A DNA stretch of 64,000 nucleotides from Acidiferrum sp963764675 (GCA_963764675.1 CAVXTQ010000001.1:248001-312000), one strand, 5' to 3'; shown: positions 18,062 through 28,060, counted from the stretch's first letter. Notes: a model not told the origin generated them from the sequence alone. Program-made: numbers and translations.

Positions 18062-20914
18062 TCAGCGCAGCTTTGCGTATTCCGCTTTGGCCCGCTGCAA
18101 AATAGGGATGTCGTGGTCGGCATCTTTCCACAGGGTGAAAAAGTCGTCGTAGGCAGCACGAGCTTTAACGGTGTCGCCCGACAACACATAAGAACGTGCG
18201 AGGCCAAGATGCGCGAGCGCTCCGATCGGCGCGTTTACCACAACGCCCCGAAGATCCAGAACTTCCTGGAACTCTCCCGCTGCCTGGTCCGCCTGCCTTG
18301 TGAGCAGATACGTTTGGCCGCGGACGTACACGGGGCACAGGTTCGTCGAGAAGTTACTGTTGCCGCCAATTCCCAGTTCATACGGCGCAGCAGCCTGCAA
18401 AGCCGCCAGAGCCTTAGCACCATCGCCGTGATTCAGCGCGAATTGCGCGCGGAGCGTGGGCAAGTAATTGAATTGAACGATGGTGTCGGCGGGAAATCGT
18501 TGCGCAAGGTCGTTGCCCAGTTTTACGGTTTGCTCGGAATCCCCGGCAATGGCAAATGCCAGAGCGGCCGCGTATTGCACGTCGCGCCCATTCGATAGTG
18601 CTACCGCCGCCGCGGCCAGCTGTTTCGCCTCCGAAGCGTTTCCGAACAATGCTTCGCGCAGCGCCGCGCCGGCTTCACACGCAGCGGCCATCTCTTTAGC
18701 GTCCGCGCGCTCCGAGGAAGCCACGGCTTGGCGGGAGAGGTCGCGCGCCTTGGACAGGCGACCAAAATACGCGGCCGTGTCAGCCTGGAAGTACAGCAGG
18801 ATATTTTCTTTTTTTGGTTTTCCCGCGGCCCAGGCAACCGCCTTGGCCATGCCATCCAAATTGCCGTCCAGGAAAGCAATTTCGTAAAGAAAGACATGCA
18901 AGTCGAGGGAATCGAGATTCTTGGGCAGTACTTTTGCCGCGGTGGACCGCGCCTCGTCAATGCGGTTTAGGTGGATGTAACTTTGGACTAGGTTGCTGTT
19001 GCTCAGGCCATCATCCGGGGCGAGTCGCCAGGCTTCACGGGATTCCGCAAACGCTTTGTCGTACTGTCCTAAGCTGAGATAGATCTGGCCCAAGTTGTTC
19101 GGCGGAACATCTTCGCGCGGATAGGTTTGCTGCCAAAGCTCATAAACTTGCCGGGCTTTTTCCAGTTCGCCGGTGACGAAGTCATAATAGTGAGATTCGA
19201 TGTAAAATTTCTCCCACTCACTCACATGTTCCCGCAGTTCATACGCTTGTTTGGTGATGTCCGCCGAGTGGCCCTTCTCTCCTAAATTGTGATAGCTGGT
19301 GCCGAGCGCGGCATAGGCCATCGCGAACTTCGGGTCCAGGTGAATCGCGCGCTGGAACAAAGGCACCGCCTCGGCGTAGTCGCCCTTTACCGACATGGTT
19401 CTGCGGCCCAAGCTATAGGCTTGCAACGCTTCAAGGGAAGGTGTTGAGGCCTGCTCAATCGGCGTGTCTAGTTTCTGGATGGTCTTCAAGGATTCGCCCA
19501 GGCGTTCCCGTAGCTTGGTTGACGCCTCGCCGAGCGCTTTTAGCACGTGCTCTTTGCTATCCGCGGTCACCTGCTCTTGGGCAAGGGAGTCTCCCGTCCG
19601 GCAATTCACTGCACTGGTGCCAATCACGTATTGGCTGCCGATGGAGGAGATCGAGCCGCTTAGGTACGCCTTGCTTCCCGCCCGCTGACATACTTCGCGG
19701 GCGATATCGGGGGAAAGTTTGGTATCCGGCGGGCGGCCCATGAGCTGCAAGGTCTGCTCAACGCGTTGCTCGGAAACCAGGCTCAGAAATGGAGACTGTT
19801 CGAGCTGTGCGGCCAGTCCTTGCCGCAGGGTGTCGTCAAAAACGGGTTCGCCGGTTTTGTTGATGAAATCCGCGAGGACGATGGTGTCCAACTCGTTCAG
19901 TGCATGTGCGCGACGCGTGTTGTAGAACCACCAGCCCACGGCCAGCCCGATCGACACCGCCGCCGCGGTTGCGGCCAATAATTTCCAATTAAGGCGGCGG
20001 ACGCGAGGAGGAATGATCGCGGGAGTTCCGGTTATGGTGCTCTGCCCCGATTCAACTTCTCGCTTCAGCCGCCGCAAGTCGGTGAGAATCTCCGCCGCGC
20101 TCTGGTAGCGCAAGCTTCTGTCTTTCTCCAGAGCCTTGCTGATGATTTCTTGCAATCCCTGCGGGAGTGCGGGATTCACGTCGCGCACCGGAATCGGGGG
20201 TTTCGTCAGAATGGCTTCGATAATTACGCCGCCGGTGTTCCCGCCGAAGGCTTGCTGCCCAGTAGCCATTTCGTGCAACAGCAGTCCCAACGAGAACACA
20301 TCCGTACGCGTGTCCAAGTCATCGCCGCGAACCTGCTCCGGTGACATGTACGCCGGAGTTCCACTGATGATCCCAACGACGGAGAGCGGTTCCCGCGAGA
20401 CGGCGGCGGATGAATCGGTGTCTTCGCCTGGGACGATTCCTTTGGGAAGGAGCTTGGCCAGTCCGAAATCCAACACTTTTGCCTGCCCGCGTTTGGTCAC
20501 AAAAACATTGGCGGGCTTGATGTCCCGGTGAACGATTCCCTGCGCGTGCGCGGCGTCTAGCGCGTCCGCAATCTGAATCCCGAGGTCGAGGATTTCCTCC
20601 AGCGCGAGCGGCTCGCCGCGGATATGCTGGCGCAGCGTCTCGCCGTCGATGAACTCCATGGCGATGAAAGGCTGGCGTTCCTGCTCGCCGATGTCGTAAA
20701 TGGTGCAAATGCCGGGGTGATTGAGCGCGGACGCCGCTTGCGCTTCGCGCCGGAAGCGCTCCAACACCTGGGGATCGTGAGCCGTTTTCTCTGGAAGAAA
20801 TTTCAGCGCCACCGCGCGATCGAGCCGCGTGTCCTGCGCCTTGTACACCACACCCATCCCGCCGGCACCAAGTTTCTCCAGCACGCGGTAGTGAGAAATC
20901 GTCTGGCCAATCAT
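18062..20914 (-). CDS. Ser/Thr protein kinase with periplasmic TPR domain
   Basis: 950 residues. The kinase domain (about 8-275) has LGAGGMGVVYKA, K38, HRDIKPAN, DFGLAKL and GTPAYMSPEQVRGD, complete for activity. A membrane helix follows at about 315-335 (LAATAAAVSIGLAVGWWF). Next comes an ADFINKTGEPVFDDTLRQGL domain (about 350-470) similar to the TolB-N/adenylate-cyclase-associated module in Acidobacterial kinases, then roughly 450 residues of tetratricopeptide repeats (for example AVPLFQRAIHLDPKFAMAYA and AFAESREAWRLAPDDG). The TPRs probably bind protein partners on the outer face. The zinc-ribbon-like gene lies 36 bases upstream on the same strand and may be co-transcribed. The 3' end abuts the convergent MOSC gene. 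Confidence 0.93.
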   Translation of the reverse strand: MIGQTISHYRVLEKLGAGGMGVVYKAQDTRLDRAVALKFLPEKTAHDPQVLERFRREAQAASALNHPGICTIYDIGEQERQPFIAMEFIDGETLRQHIRGEPLALEEILDLGIQIADALDAAHAQGIVHRDIKPANVFVTKRGQAKVLDFGLAKLLPKGIVPGEDTDSSAAVSREPLSVVGIISGTPAYMSPEQVRGDDLDTRTDVFSLGLLLHEMATGQQAFGGNTGGVIIEAILTKPPIPVRDVNPALPQGLQEIISKALEKDRSLRYQSAAEILTDLRRLKREVESGQSTITGTPAIIPPRVRRLNWKLLAATAAAVSIGLAVGWWFYNTRRAHALNELDTIVLADFINKTGEPVFDDTLRQGLAAQLEQSPFLSLVSEQRVEQTLQLMGRPPDTKLSPDIAREVCQRAGSKAYLSGSISSIGSQYVIGTSAVNCRTGDSLAQEQVTADSKEHVLKALGEASTKLRERLGESLKTIQKLDTPIEQASTPSLEALQAYSLGRRTMSVKGDYAEAVPLFQRAIHLDPKFAMAYAALGTSYHNLGEKGHSADITKQAYELREHVSEWEKFYIESHYYDFVTGELEKARQVYELWQQTYPREDVPPNNLGQIYLSLGQYDKAFAESREAWRLAPDDGLSNSNLVQSYIHLNRIDEARSTAAKVLPKNLDSLDLHVFLYEIAFLDGNLDGMAKAVAWAAGKPKKENILLYFQADTAAYFGRLSKARDLSRQAVASSERADAKEMAAACEAGAALREALFGNASEAKQLAAAAVALSNGRDVQYAAALAFAIAGDSEQTVKLGNDLAQRFPADTIVQFNYLPTLRAQFALNHGDGAKALAALQAAAPYELGIGGNSNFSTNLCPVYVRGQTYLLTRQADQAAGEFQEVLDLRGVVVNAPIGALAHLGLARSYVLSGDTVKARAAYDDFFTLWKDADHDIPILQRAKAEYAKLR

Positions 20915-20950
20915 TGCCGGGGCACAGGCTCTAGAGAGCCATACTCAAGG

Positions 20951-21220
20951 TTAAAGCGTTCGGTCGTCGAAGCCCGCGTTCGCTTTTCGCCGGTCATCCT
21001 TCGGAGGTTTCGGCGACCCTAGCACACTGAGCACCCGCGAGCCTTCCCCGTAGGAACTTACGTTGGCGAGAGGTTCCGGCTCCAGGGTGATGTTCTTGCT
21101 GCAGATCGTGCACACGAACGCACCATAACCACCGCCGTCCTGCTGCAGGAACATGTTGTGACGCATGACGCGCCCGCAACATACCGGGACCCAGACATTC
21201 GAAGATTGCTCGGGACTCAT
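20951..21220 (-). CDS. Small zinc-ribbon-like protein, unknown function
   Basis: 89 residues, not a family I recognise. Two cysteine pairs (C14-C15 and C37-x2-C40), with H21 between them, resemble a small zinc ribbon; residues 35-42 read FVCTICSK, the typical knuckle. The C-terminal half is polar and probably disordered. It lies 36 bases upstream of the TPR kinase gene on the same strand, suggesting co-transcription. The ATG at 21220 is preferred; an overlapping reading in another frame (20994-21227) lacks any conserved pattern. Confidence 0.55.
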   Translation of the reverse strand: MSPEQSSNVWVPVCCGRVMRHNMFLQQDGGGYGAFVCTICSKNITLEPEPLANVSSYGEGSRVLSVLGSPKPPKDDRRKANAGFDDRTL

Positions 21221-21399
21221 ATGTCACCTACCAGCTCAAGGGCAAGTGGCCGGATTATACATGGAAAACCGGTCCGCGGCTTTACACCAACGGTCGTTGC
21301 CGCTAATCTCCGGCAGACAGGAGTTGGCCGTGCCGAACCGTCCTCTAGTTTGTGTCGTTCCAGCACAACCTTACGTGTTCGCGGTCATCTAAGTCATCC

Positions 21400-22398
21400 A
21401 TGAGCACAAACAAATCGAAGCTGGGTTCTCACGGCGCAATCGCCTCCCGAATGGGGCTCGGTTGCATGGGCATGAGTGAATTCTACGGCGAGCGCAACGA
21501 TCCGGAATCCGCTGCCACGATTCTCCGCGCGCTCGATCTCGGAGTCACATTTCTCGACACCGCCGACACCTACGGCATCGGCGACAACGAAGAGCTGGTT
21601 GGCAAGACCATCCGCGGCCGCCGGGACGAAGTCTTCCTGGCCACGAAATTCGCGAACATTCGAACCAAAGAAAATCCCGCCGTCTGGTCCCTCAGCGGCA
21701 AGCCGGAGTATGTGCGGTCCGCATGCGACGCTTCGCTGAAGCGGCTGGGCGTCGATCACATCGATCTTTACTACCAGCATCGCGTCGATCCAAACACACC
21801 GATTGAGGAGACCGTGGGCGCGATGGCGGAGCTCGTGAAGGCAGGGAAGGTGAAGTATCTCGGGCTCTCGGAGGCTTCGCCGGCGACCATTCGGCGCGCG
21901 CACAAGGTCCATCCGATCACCGCGCTGCAAACCGAATACTCGCTGTGGGAACGCCACGTGGAAGACGAGATCTTGCCAACGATCCGAGAATTGGGTATCG
22001 GCTTCGTGCCGTACAGTCCGCTCGGGCGCGGCTTCCTAGCGGGAGCAATCAACAAACCGGATGACCTCGGCGCGAGCGACGCGCGCGCGCAGCGTTTCCC
22101 GCGCTTCGCCGGCGACGCCTTCGACAAAAACAAGCTGCTGGTCGAGCGCGTCCGCGCAATCGCCAAGCGCCGCGGGGCCACGCCCGGCCAGTTAGCTCTG
22201 GCCTGGGTCTTGGCCAAGGGCGAGGACATGTTCCCAATCCCCGGCACCAAGCGCCGCACGTATCTCGAAGAAAACGCCGCCGCTGCCGACATCAAGCTGA
22301 GCCCAGCCGAAGTCTCCGAGCTGGAAGCCGCCGTCCCAGTAACCGAAGTCGCCGGCGACCGCTACGCGGCCCCAGCCATGCGAGCCATCGACCGTTGA
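21400..22398 (+). CDS. Aldo/keto reductase
   Basis: 332-residue NADPH-dependent aldo/keto reductase of the YakC/AKR13-like group. The catalytic tetrad is readable: D53 and Y58 in DTADTYG, K83 in ATKF and H127 in YYQHR. The cofactor-binding end (IPGTKRRTYLEENAAA) and the SPLGRGFL segment are also typical. It reduces aldehydes or ketones; the substrate cannot be predicted. The ATG at 21400 (MSTNKSKLG) is chosen, since the 16 extra residues of a longer reading are not family-like. It is monocistronic and convergent with the PEGA kinase. Confidence 0.93.
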   Translation: MSTNKSKLGSHGAIASRMGLGCMGMSEFYGERNDPESAATILRALDLGVTFLDTADTYGIGDNEELVGKTIRGRRDEVFLATKFANIRTKENPAVWSLSGKPEYVRSACDASLKRLGVDHIDLYYQHRVDPNTPIEETVGAMAELVKAGKVKYLGLSEASPATIRRAHKVHPITALQTEYSLWERHVEDEILPTIRELGIGFVPYSPLGRGFLAGAINKPDDLGASDARAQRFPRFAGDAFDKNKLLVERVRAIAKRRGATPGQLALAWVLAKGEDMFPIPGTKRRTYLEENAAAADIKLSPAEVSELEAAVPVTEVAGDRYAAPAMRAIDR

Positions 22399-22444
22399 CA
22401 CGCGAGCGACGACGAAGCTTCCGAGATTCGATTAACGGCTGGAT

Positions 22445-24778
22445 TTAGTTGGGCTTGAGCGATTCGATGATGTTGGTGGTCCCGCCGTCGCTTACCTGCA
22501 CGGTTCGCTTCAACGGCCGGAAACCCTCTAGCTTCAACGTTACGGTGTGCAATCCGATCGGAATCTCGATCCGGGAAGGTGTCGATTTTCCGATGGCGTT
22601 GCCGTCCACAAAGATTTCGGCGCCCTTTGGATTGGTTTCTACTTGCGCCCACGCCACGCGATTGTTCGAGCGCTCTGTGAGTTTGGTCGTCAGTTGGGTT
22701 TGGACGTTGTCTTTAACCTGCACGCCGCTGGAATAGGCGTCATACCCTGGTAGCCGCAGCACAAGATTGTATTGGCCTGGCGCCAGGGGCAGCGTCACCG
22801 GTGTTTGTCCCGACTGCTTCGCGCCATTGATGAAAACTTCTGCACCGGCGGGATCCGAGGTCACGAATAATCCCTTCGCCAGCGATTCCAACGCGATTTT
22901 TTGGTCGGAGACGTTGTCGGCACGCACCTGCAAAGCGGTCTGGACTGATTGATAGCCGTCCTTCTGTACTTCCAGACTGTATTGTCTGGGAAAAAGATTG
23001 TTGAAGCTGCACGGGGTTTGACATTTACCCAACTGGTGCCCCATAGGCCCGCGCAACACTGCCGATGCGCCGATTACGTCGGTCACGACGTGAATCGCGC
23101 CGCGCCCCGCGGATGGCACGGGATGGCCTTCGTCTTGATTTTCCGCGGCGGCCAGGGGGGTGTCGTCGTATTCGATGTGGTCCACCACGCGAAGCTCGGC
23201 AGGCGCGTCGCGCAACAGCTTTAGCAGGGCGCCATGCTCCGCGGGGCGCAGTTTGCCGGCAAGAATCAGCGTGTTGCCAACGCCCGTTACTTTCGCTTTG
23301 TCGGTTAGGCCGCGTTCCGCGATGGCCTGTTCGATGTGCTCCTTGAATTGCGCCGCTTTCGGGCTGAGCACGGCTTCAAGCTTCTTAGGTGCAGGTTTTT
23401 CGACGGGCGCTTCGACGCTCTTCGCCTCTACTGGGGCTGCGGCAGGTGCGGAAGAAGCCGCTGGCGAAGTTGAGTTGGCTGACGTGGAGTTGCTTGAACC
23501 TGAGTTTGCCGGCTCGGCCGGCGATTGGGTCGCGTTCGCATCCGGCTGTGCTGCGGCCGAGTCCGCGTCCGTCGGTGTCGCGGCAGGCAAGCCGGAACTT
23601 TCGCTCGAGCCGCCCGCGGGTAGCTTACGAAGCTTCTGCATATCGTTGTAAACGGGCCGCAGCTTGTATCCGCCGTAGCCGATCACGCCGAGCAGCAGCA
23701 GCGCACCGAAGATCGTTCCGACGATGCTTTTCCTCTTTGGCTCCTCGTACGGAGCAATAGGCGCAGTGCGCCGGAGCACCGGCGTCTGGGAGGGATTTCC
23801 GCCGCTGTGAGCCAGCGACCGGCCGGCCGGCGAATTCAGCACGTCTTCGTTGTGCATGCCGCGAAGCCCGCCGCCGACGGCAACTGTGGCGTTGGGATTC
23901 GTTTGCCCGCCCATCATCATTGTGGACTGCGGGCCGCTGCCAGCGCCGGTCGTTGCCCGGTAGTTGCGCAAGTCCTCGAGCATTTCCCGACAGCTCTGAT
24001 ATCGCGCCTCCGGCTCTTTCGCCAGGGCCCTCATCACCGCGGCGCTGATTCCCGGGTGGATGGAAGGATTGATTTGCCGCGGCGGCACCGGCTCTTCGTT
24101 GACAATCTTGTAGATCACCGTGGTGATGCTTTGTCCGGGGAACGGCTTCTCGCCCGTGATCATTTCGTACAGCATCACGCCCAATGAGAAGATGTCGCTG
24201 CGCCCGTCGACCGCGCGCCCCTTGACCTGTTCCGGCGACATATAACTCGGCGTGCCCATCACGTGGGCGGTTTGCTGCACGGTGCCGAACTGAAGGATTT
24301 TGGCGGTGCCGAAGTCCGTGACTTTCACCGTGTCATCGGCGGTCAACATGATGTTGGCCGGTTTGATGTCGCGGTGCACGACGTTGCGTTCGTGGGCAAA
24401 TTGCAGCGCACTGCAAGTCTGCTCCATAATGCGCAGCACGCGCGGCAGCGGAAACGCGTGTCCCGCGTCCAAGAGCGCCTGCACGCTCTTGCCTTCCACC
24501 AATTCCATAGTGATGTAGTACAGGCCGTCTTCTTCGCCCGCGTCGAACACCACTACGATGTTGGGGTGGGTCAGCAAGCCGGCTGCGCGTGCTTCGGTCT
24601 GAAACCGCTGCAGCAGCTCCGGCCGGGTCAGCCCCGTACCTTCTTCGCTCAATTTGATGGTCTTGACGGCCACGGCGCGGCCGATGACTGGGTCGGTGGC
24701 CTTATAGACGACACCCATGGCGCCCCGGCCGAGTTCGCCGACAATTTCGTACCGACCGGCTTTCATGATTGCCGTCAT
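22445..24778 (-). CDS. Ser/Thr protein kinase with C-terminal PEGA repeats
   Basis: 777 residues. Kinase domain about 8-270 with LGRGAMGVVYKA, K39, HRDIKPAN, DFGTAKIL and MGTPSYMSPEQVKG. One membrane helix lies at about 353-372 (IVGTIFGALLLLGVIGYGGY). A low-complexity Ala/Ser/Pro linker (about 390-460) leads into a BON-like segment (about 465-550, KVTGVGNTLILAGKLRP) and three PEGA-type beta-domains (about 565-777), with signatures GAEVFINGAKQSGQTPVTLPL and GAEIFVDGNAIGKSTP. PEGA domains are surface or periplasmic binding modules. Its upstream region is shared with the divergent padR operon. A second in-frame ATG at 24766 is a possible start. Confidence 0.93.
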   Translation of the reverse strand: MTAIMKAGRYEIVGELGRGAMGVVYKATDPVIGRAVAVKTIKLSEEGTGLTRPELLQRFQTEARAAGLLTHPNIVVVFDAGEEDGLYYITMELVEGKSVQALLDAGHAFPLPRVLRIMEQTCSALQFAHERNVVHRDIKPANIMLTADDTVKVTDFGTAKILQFGTVQQTAHVMGTPSYMSPEQVKGRAVDGRSDIFSLGVMLYEMITGEKPFPGQSITTVIYKIVNEEPVPPRQINPSIHPGISAAVMRALAKEPEARYQSCREMLEDLRNYRATTGAGSGPQSTMMMGGQTNPNATVAVGGGLRGMHNEDVLNSPAGRSLAHSGGNPSQTPVLRRTAPIAPYEEPKRKSIVGTIFGALLLLGVIGYGGYKLRPVYNDMQKLRKLPAGGSSESSGLPAATPTDADSAAAQPDANATQSPAEPANSGSSNSTSANSTSPAASSAPAAAPVEAKSVEAPVEKPAPKKLEAVLSPKAAQFKEHIEQAIAERGLTDKAKVTGVGNTLILAGKLRPAEHGALLKLLRDAPAELRVVDHIEYDDTPLAAAENQDEGHPVPSAGRGAIHVVTDVIGASAVLRGPMGHQLGKCQTPCSFNNLFPRQYSLEVQKDGYQSVQTALQVRADNVSDQKIALESLAKGLFVTSDPAGAEVFINGAKQSGQTPVTLPLAPGQYNLVLRLPGYDAYSSGVQVKDNVQTQLTTKLTERSNNRVAWAQVETNPKGAEIFVDGNAIGKSTPSRIEIPIGLHTVTLKLEGFRPLKRTVQVSDGGTTNIIESLKPN

Positions 24779-24942
24779 GGTTCAAATGGGCAGGGAACGG
24801 AGTCTCCGCCCAAGTTCCTCTTAGTCTGCTGTGCGTGGCTCAACGGAGCGGCTCCCAGAGGAAACACGGCCGCTGACACCCATACGCCCTATTGGCACAG
24901 TACCCACCAAGTTTTATGCGGGTCAACGCTACTAGGGTACTA

Positions 24943-24983
24943 GTGTTTCGCACTCGCCATCCGCAAGGTAGGCACGCGGTGGC
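24943..24983 (+). repeat. Upstream element, copy 1 (before padR-ADOP1)
   Basis: About 41 bases starting GTGTTTCGCA and containing CCGCAAGGT and GGCACGC. The same element, with a handful of differences, occurs at 28061-28103 before the second ADOP gene. It lies about 75 bases before the padR start codon. Confidence 0.6.
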
Positions 24984-25019
24984 TGGGCCGGTTGCACCCA
25001 CGGCGCTGAGCGATTTGGG

Positions 25020-25048
25020 TTGACATCTTACCTGACCAAGCGCATGCT
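25020..25048 (+). promoter_or_regulatory. Candidate padR promoter
   Basis: A consensus -35 hexamer TTGACA (25020-25025) stands 17 bases before CATGCT (25043-25048), a poor -10 box, just before the padR start at 25058. If used, the leader would be very short. Only the -35 box is convincing. Confidence 0.3.
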
Positions 25049-25057
25049 TCGGGTTAC

Positions 25058-25414
25058 ATGTCTACCCAACAAGACAAAGAGCGGCTGGAACTCCTGCAAG
25101 GAACACTCGACCTTCTTATCCTGCGCACGCTGATTTTTGGGCCTCAGCATGGGCAGGGAATCGCGCGCGCCATCCAGCAAACGTCGGAGGAAGAACTGCT
25201 CGTCGAGCACGGCGCGCTTTATCCTGCGCTGCAACGACTGGAAGAGCGAGGGTGGCTCTCCGCCAAGTGGGGAACCTCCGCGAATAATCGAAAAGCCCGG
25301 TTCTATTCGCTGACCGCAGAGGGCCGCAAACAGCTGGTGAGAGAAACCACCAAGTGGAAGCGGCTGGCGACGGCCATCGGGCGGATTCTTGGGCCGGAAT
25401 CCGAGGAGGGCTAG
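25058..25414 (+). CDS. PadR-family transcriptional regulator
   Basis: 118 residues: a winged-helix DNA-binding protein with the family pattern LLQGTLDLLILRTL...GPQHGQGIARAI and LYPALQRLEERGWL (recognition helix and wing), then the short C-terminal dimerisation helix. In Acidobacteria genes of this type almost always precede ADOP permeases. The stop is 4 bases before the ATG of the permease, with the permease's GAGGAGGG ribosome site inside the padR end, so the two are one operon. PadR proteins are generally ligand-responsive repressors that control their own operon; the ligand is unknown. Confidence 0.95.
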   Translation: MSTQQDKERLELLQGTLDLLILRTLIFGPQHGQGIARAIQQTSEEELLVEHGALYPALQRLEERGWLSAKWGTSANNRKARFYSLTAEGRKQLVRETTKWKRLATAIGRILGPESEEG

Positions 25415-25418
25415 GGCC

Positions 25419-28043
25419 ATGTTCCGACGCAAGCGGAAGGCGAGCGATTTCGGCGAAGAGATTGCGTCCCACATACAGCTCGAGATCGAGCGGTTGCAGG
25501 AGCAGGGGCTGAGTGAGAGTGAGGCGCGAGCCGCCGCGCGCCGGACCTTTGGCAACGTGACGCAAACCCAAGAGCGCTTCTACGAGTCGGGCCGCTGGCT
25601 TTGGTGGGGTCACTTCTGGCAAGACGTCCATTTCGGCCTGCGGATGCTGGCCAAGAGTCCCGGCTTCACGACCGTCGCGGTGCTGACGTTGGCGCTCGGC
25701 ATTGGCGCCAACACGGTGATCTTCTCCGCTGTCTACGCCGTTTTGCTGAAACCGCTGCCATTTAAGGACTCTGACAGGCTTGTATCCATCCTGAAGAAGA
25801 ATCCGCCACGAGGCTGGATACGGAACCCTATCTCGCCACCGGAGATTCTCGGGTGGCGCGATGAGAGCGGCGCCTTTGGGGACGTAGCTGCCTTCACGGA
25901 TAGGTCCTGCGTACTGACCGGACCGGAAGAAGCCGAGGAGGATCCTTGCGAAATTGCTTCCAGCAATCTATTCCCGCTGCTGGGTGCAACACCGTTCCGT
26001 GGCCGCACTTTTTCTACTGATGAAGACAAGCCGGAAGGGGCGCTCGCCGCGATCCTGAGCTATGGGTTGTGGCGGAGACGCTTTGGGACCGACGAAGGCG
26101 TGATCGGCCGCGCGATTGACGTCAATGGCGCCAGCTACACGATTGTTGGAGTAATGCCGGCCAACTTTTCACACTTGTACGACTTTCCCTACCATGCAAT
26201 TCCTGAGATGTGGCTGTCTGGGATTGCCCTTTCGCCCGCCAATGCATGGAATGACTACTTCGCGATTGGCCGACTGAAGCTAGGGATCAGCCTGCAACAA
26301 GCTGGGGCAAGGATGGATCAGGTTTCGGTTGGTATCGAGCAGGCACTTCCCGAGCTTAAGGGATGGCGAGCAGAGCTGAGGAGTCTCCTCGCGGTGGTTT
26401 CGGGAGACACCCGTCCTGCCCTGATTGTCCTGATGGGAGCGGTGATCTTTGTCCTGCTGATTGCGTGCGCCAACATGGCCAACCTCTTGCTCGCGCGGGG
26501 CGCGAGCCGCGCGAGCGAGTTCGCCGTGAGGAATGCTTTGGGGGCCAGCCGAGGGCGCATCGTTCGACAACTTTTGACAGAGAGTTTGGTGGTGTCCCTG
26601 GCCGGCGGAGTCCTGGGAGTTTTGCTCGCTTCCGTGGGATCCAAGGGGCTGGCGGCGCTGGCGCCGCCGTCCCTGCTGAAATCCGCGCCCGGTCTGGCGG
26701 ACAGCGCAGCGGACTGGCGCGTGCTTGCTTTTACTCTGGCCACCGTGCTGGTGACTACCTTGCTGTTCGGCTCGGTTCCCGCCTTCCAGAGCGCCCGGCC
26801 ATCCGCGACGGAGACACTGAAGGAGACGGGCCGCAACTCTATGCAGAGCCTGCGGAGCCGCCGTTTTCGCAGCGCGCTGGCGGTTTCTGAAATCGCACTC
26901 GCCATGGTGCTTTTGGTAGGCGCCGGACTCATGGTGCGAACTCTCGCGCAGCTTGGCCGGGTGAACCTAGGTTTGAATCCGGCCAATGTTCTGACGTTGC
27001 GCGTCCCGCTCTCCGGCGGCCGCTATGAGCAGCCACAGGCGCGAGCGGAGTTTTGGGAACAGGTGGTCACAGCGGTCAAGGCGTTGCCCGGTGTGGAAGC
27101 GGCGAGCGTATCTCGCGGCGTGCCGCTCGACGATTGGGATGGGCAATTCTTCACAACCTCAGATCAACCGGATCCCCCGGCAGGCCAGGTGCCGGATGCC
27201 AACTATGTTGTCGCCGGCCCAGACTATTTCCGTACCACGCAAATTCCCTTACGTGGAGGGCGTAGTTTCAACGAGCACGATACACAGAGCGCCGAGAAAG
27301 TCGTGATCGTCAACGAAGAGCTGGCCCGCTTGTATTGGCCCGGTCAAGATCCGCTCGGAAGGCAGTTGCGGGTCGGATCCACGGAAACATGGCTGTCGGT
27401 GGTGGGAGTTACCGGCAACGTCCTGACGCAAGGCCCCGATGCTGGTTTTCACGCCGAGCTTTACGTTCCGTATCAGCAGTTTCCCTGGTTAATGGACGGT
27501 CCAAAGCACTTGCTGGTGCGCACGTCCGCGGGGATCAATCCGGAGAGCTTGGCTCATGCCGTTGTGCAGGAGATCCACCGCGTGGACAAGAGCCAGCCGG
27601 CAGTGGATATCGCAACTATGGAACACCTCGCGGAGGACTCGCGGGTGCAGCAGCGTATGGTAATGGCGCTCTTGGTGTGCTTTGCGGGCCTGGCGCTTCT
27701 TCTTTCTGCGCTGGGGATTTATAGCGTGCTTTCGTGTTCCATTGCACAGCGTACACGAGAGATCGGTGTGCGCGTGGCGCTGGGCGCCGAGCAAGGCAGC
27801 GTGCTTCGGCTTGTTGTGGGCGGCGGCGCGCGGCTGGCGCTTCTCGGGATTGCCGTGGGAATTGCGGCGGCGTTGGCGTTGACCCGACTGATGACGGACC
27901 TGCTCTACGGCGTCCGCGCAACGGATCCGGTGACGTTTGCCGCCGTGACCGTCGTCCTGGGAGCAACTTCGCTTCTTGCCTGCTACATTCCCGCGCGGAG
28001 GGCGATGAGGGTCGATCCGATCGTAGCGCTGCGATACGAGTAA
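25419..28043 (+). CDS. ADOP-type MacB/FtsX-family ABC transporter permease
   Basis: 874 residues of the Acidobacterial duplicated orphan permease family. The soluble N-terminus (MFRRKRKASDFGEEIASHIQ... and EARAAARRTFGNVTQ) is diagnostic. Then come membrane helix 1 (about 75-100), a MacB-like periplasmic core (about 105-320), two FtsX helix bundles (about 340-490 and 750-874) and a second periplasmic core between them. The family ending ALRYE is present. No ATPase gene is nearby, as is usual for these 'orphan' permeases. The ATG at 25419 is chosen for its strong ribosome site at 25402-25410. It is co-transcribed with padR. Confidence 0.94.
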   Translation: MFRRKRKASDFGEEIASHIQLEIERLQEQGLSESEARAAARRTFGNVTQTQERFYESGRWLWWGHFWQDVHFGLRMLAKSPGFTTVAVLTLALGIGANTVIFSAVYAVLLKPLPFKDSDRLVSILKKNPPRGWIRNPISPPEILGWRDESGAFGDVAAFTDRSCVLTGPEEAEEDPCEIASSNLFPLLGATPFRGRTFSTDEDKPEGALAAILSYGLWRRRFGTDEGVIGRAIDVNGASYTIVGVMPANFSHLYDFPYHAIPEMWLSGIALSPANAWNDYFAIGRLKLGISLQQAGARMDQVSVGIEQALPELKGWRAELRSLLAVVSGDTRPALIVLMGAVIFVLLIACANMANLLLARGASRASEFAVRNALGASRGRIVRQLLTESLVVSLAGGVLGVLLASVGSKGLAALAPPSLLKSAPGLADSAADWRVLAFTLATVLVTTLLFGSVPAFQSARPSATETLKETGRNSMQSLRSRRFRSALAVSEIALAMVLLVGAGLMVRTLAQLGRVNLGLNPANVLTLRVPLSGGRYEQPQARAEFWEQVVTAVKALPGVEAASVSRGVPLDDWDGQFFTTSDQPDPPAGQVPDANYVVAGPDYFRTTQIPLRGGRSFNEHDTQSAEKVVIVNEELARLYWPGQDPLGRQLRVGSTETWLSVVGVTGNVLTQGPDAGFHAELYVPYQQFPWLMDGPKHLLVRTSAGINPESLAHAVVQEIHRVDKSQPAVDIATMEHLAEDSRVQQRMVMALLVCFAGLALLLSALGIYSVLSCSIAQRTREIGVRVALGAEQGSVLRLVVGGGARLALLGIAVGIAAALALTRLMTDLLYGVRATDPVTFAAVTVVLGATSLLACYIPARRAMRVDPIVALRYE

Positions 28044-28060
28044 GCGGTGGCACGTTCATT

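Noticed and set aside
24931..24944. ACTAG-GGT-ACTAG direct repeat upstream of padR as a PadR operator
   Set aside because: Too short, and not repeated before the second ADOP gene, unlike the 40-bp element nearby.
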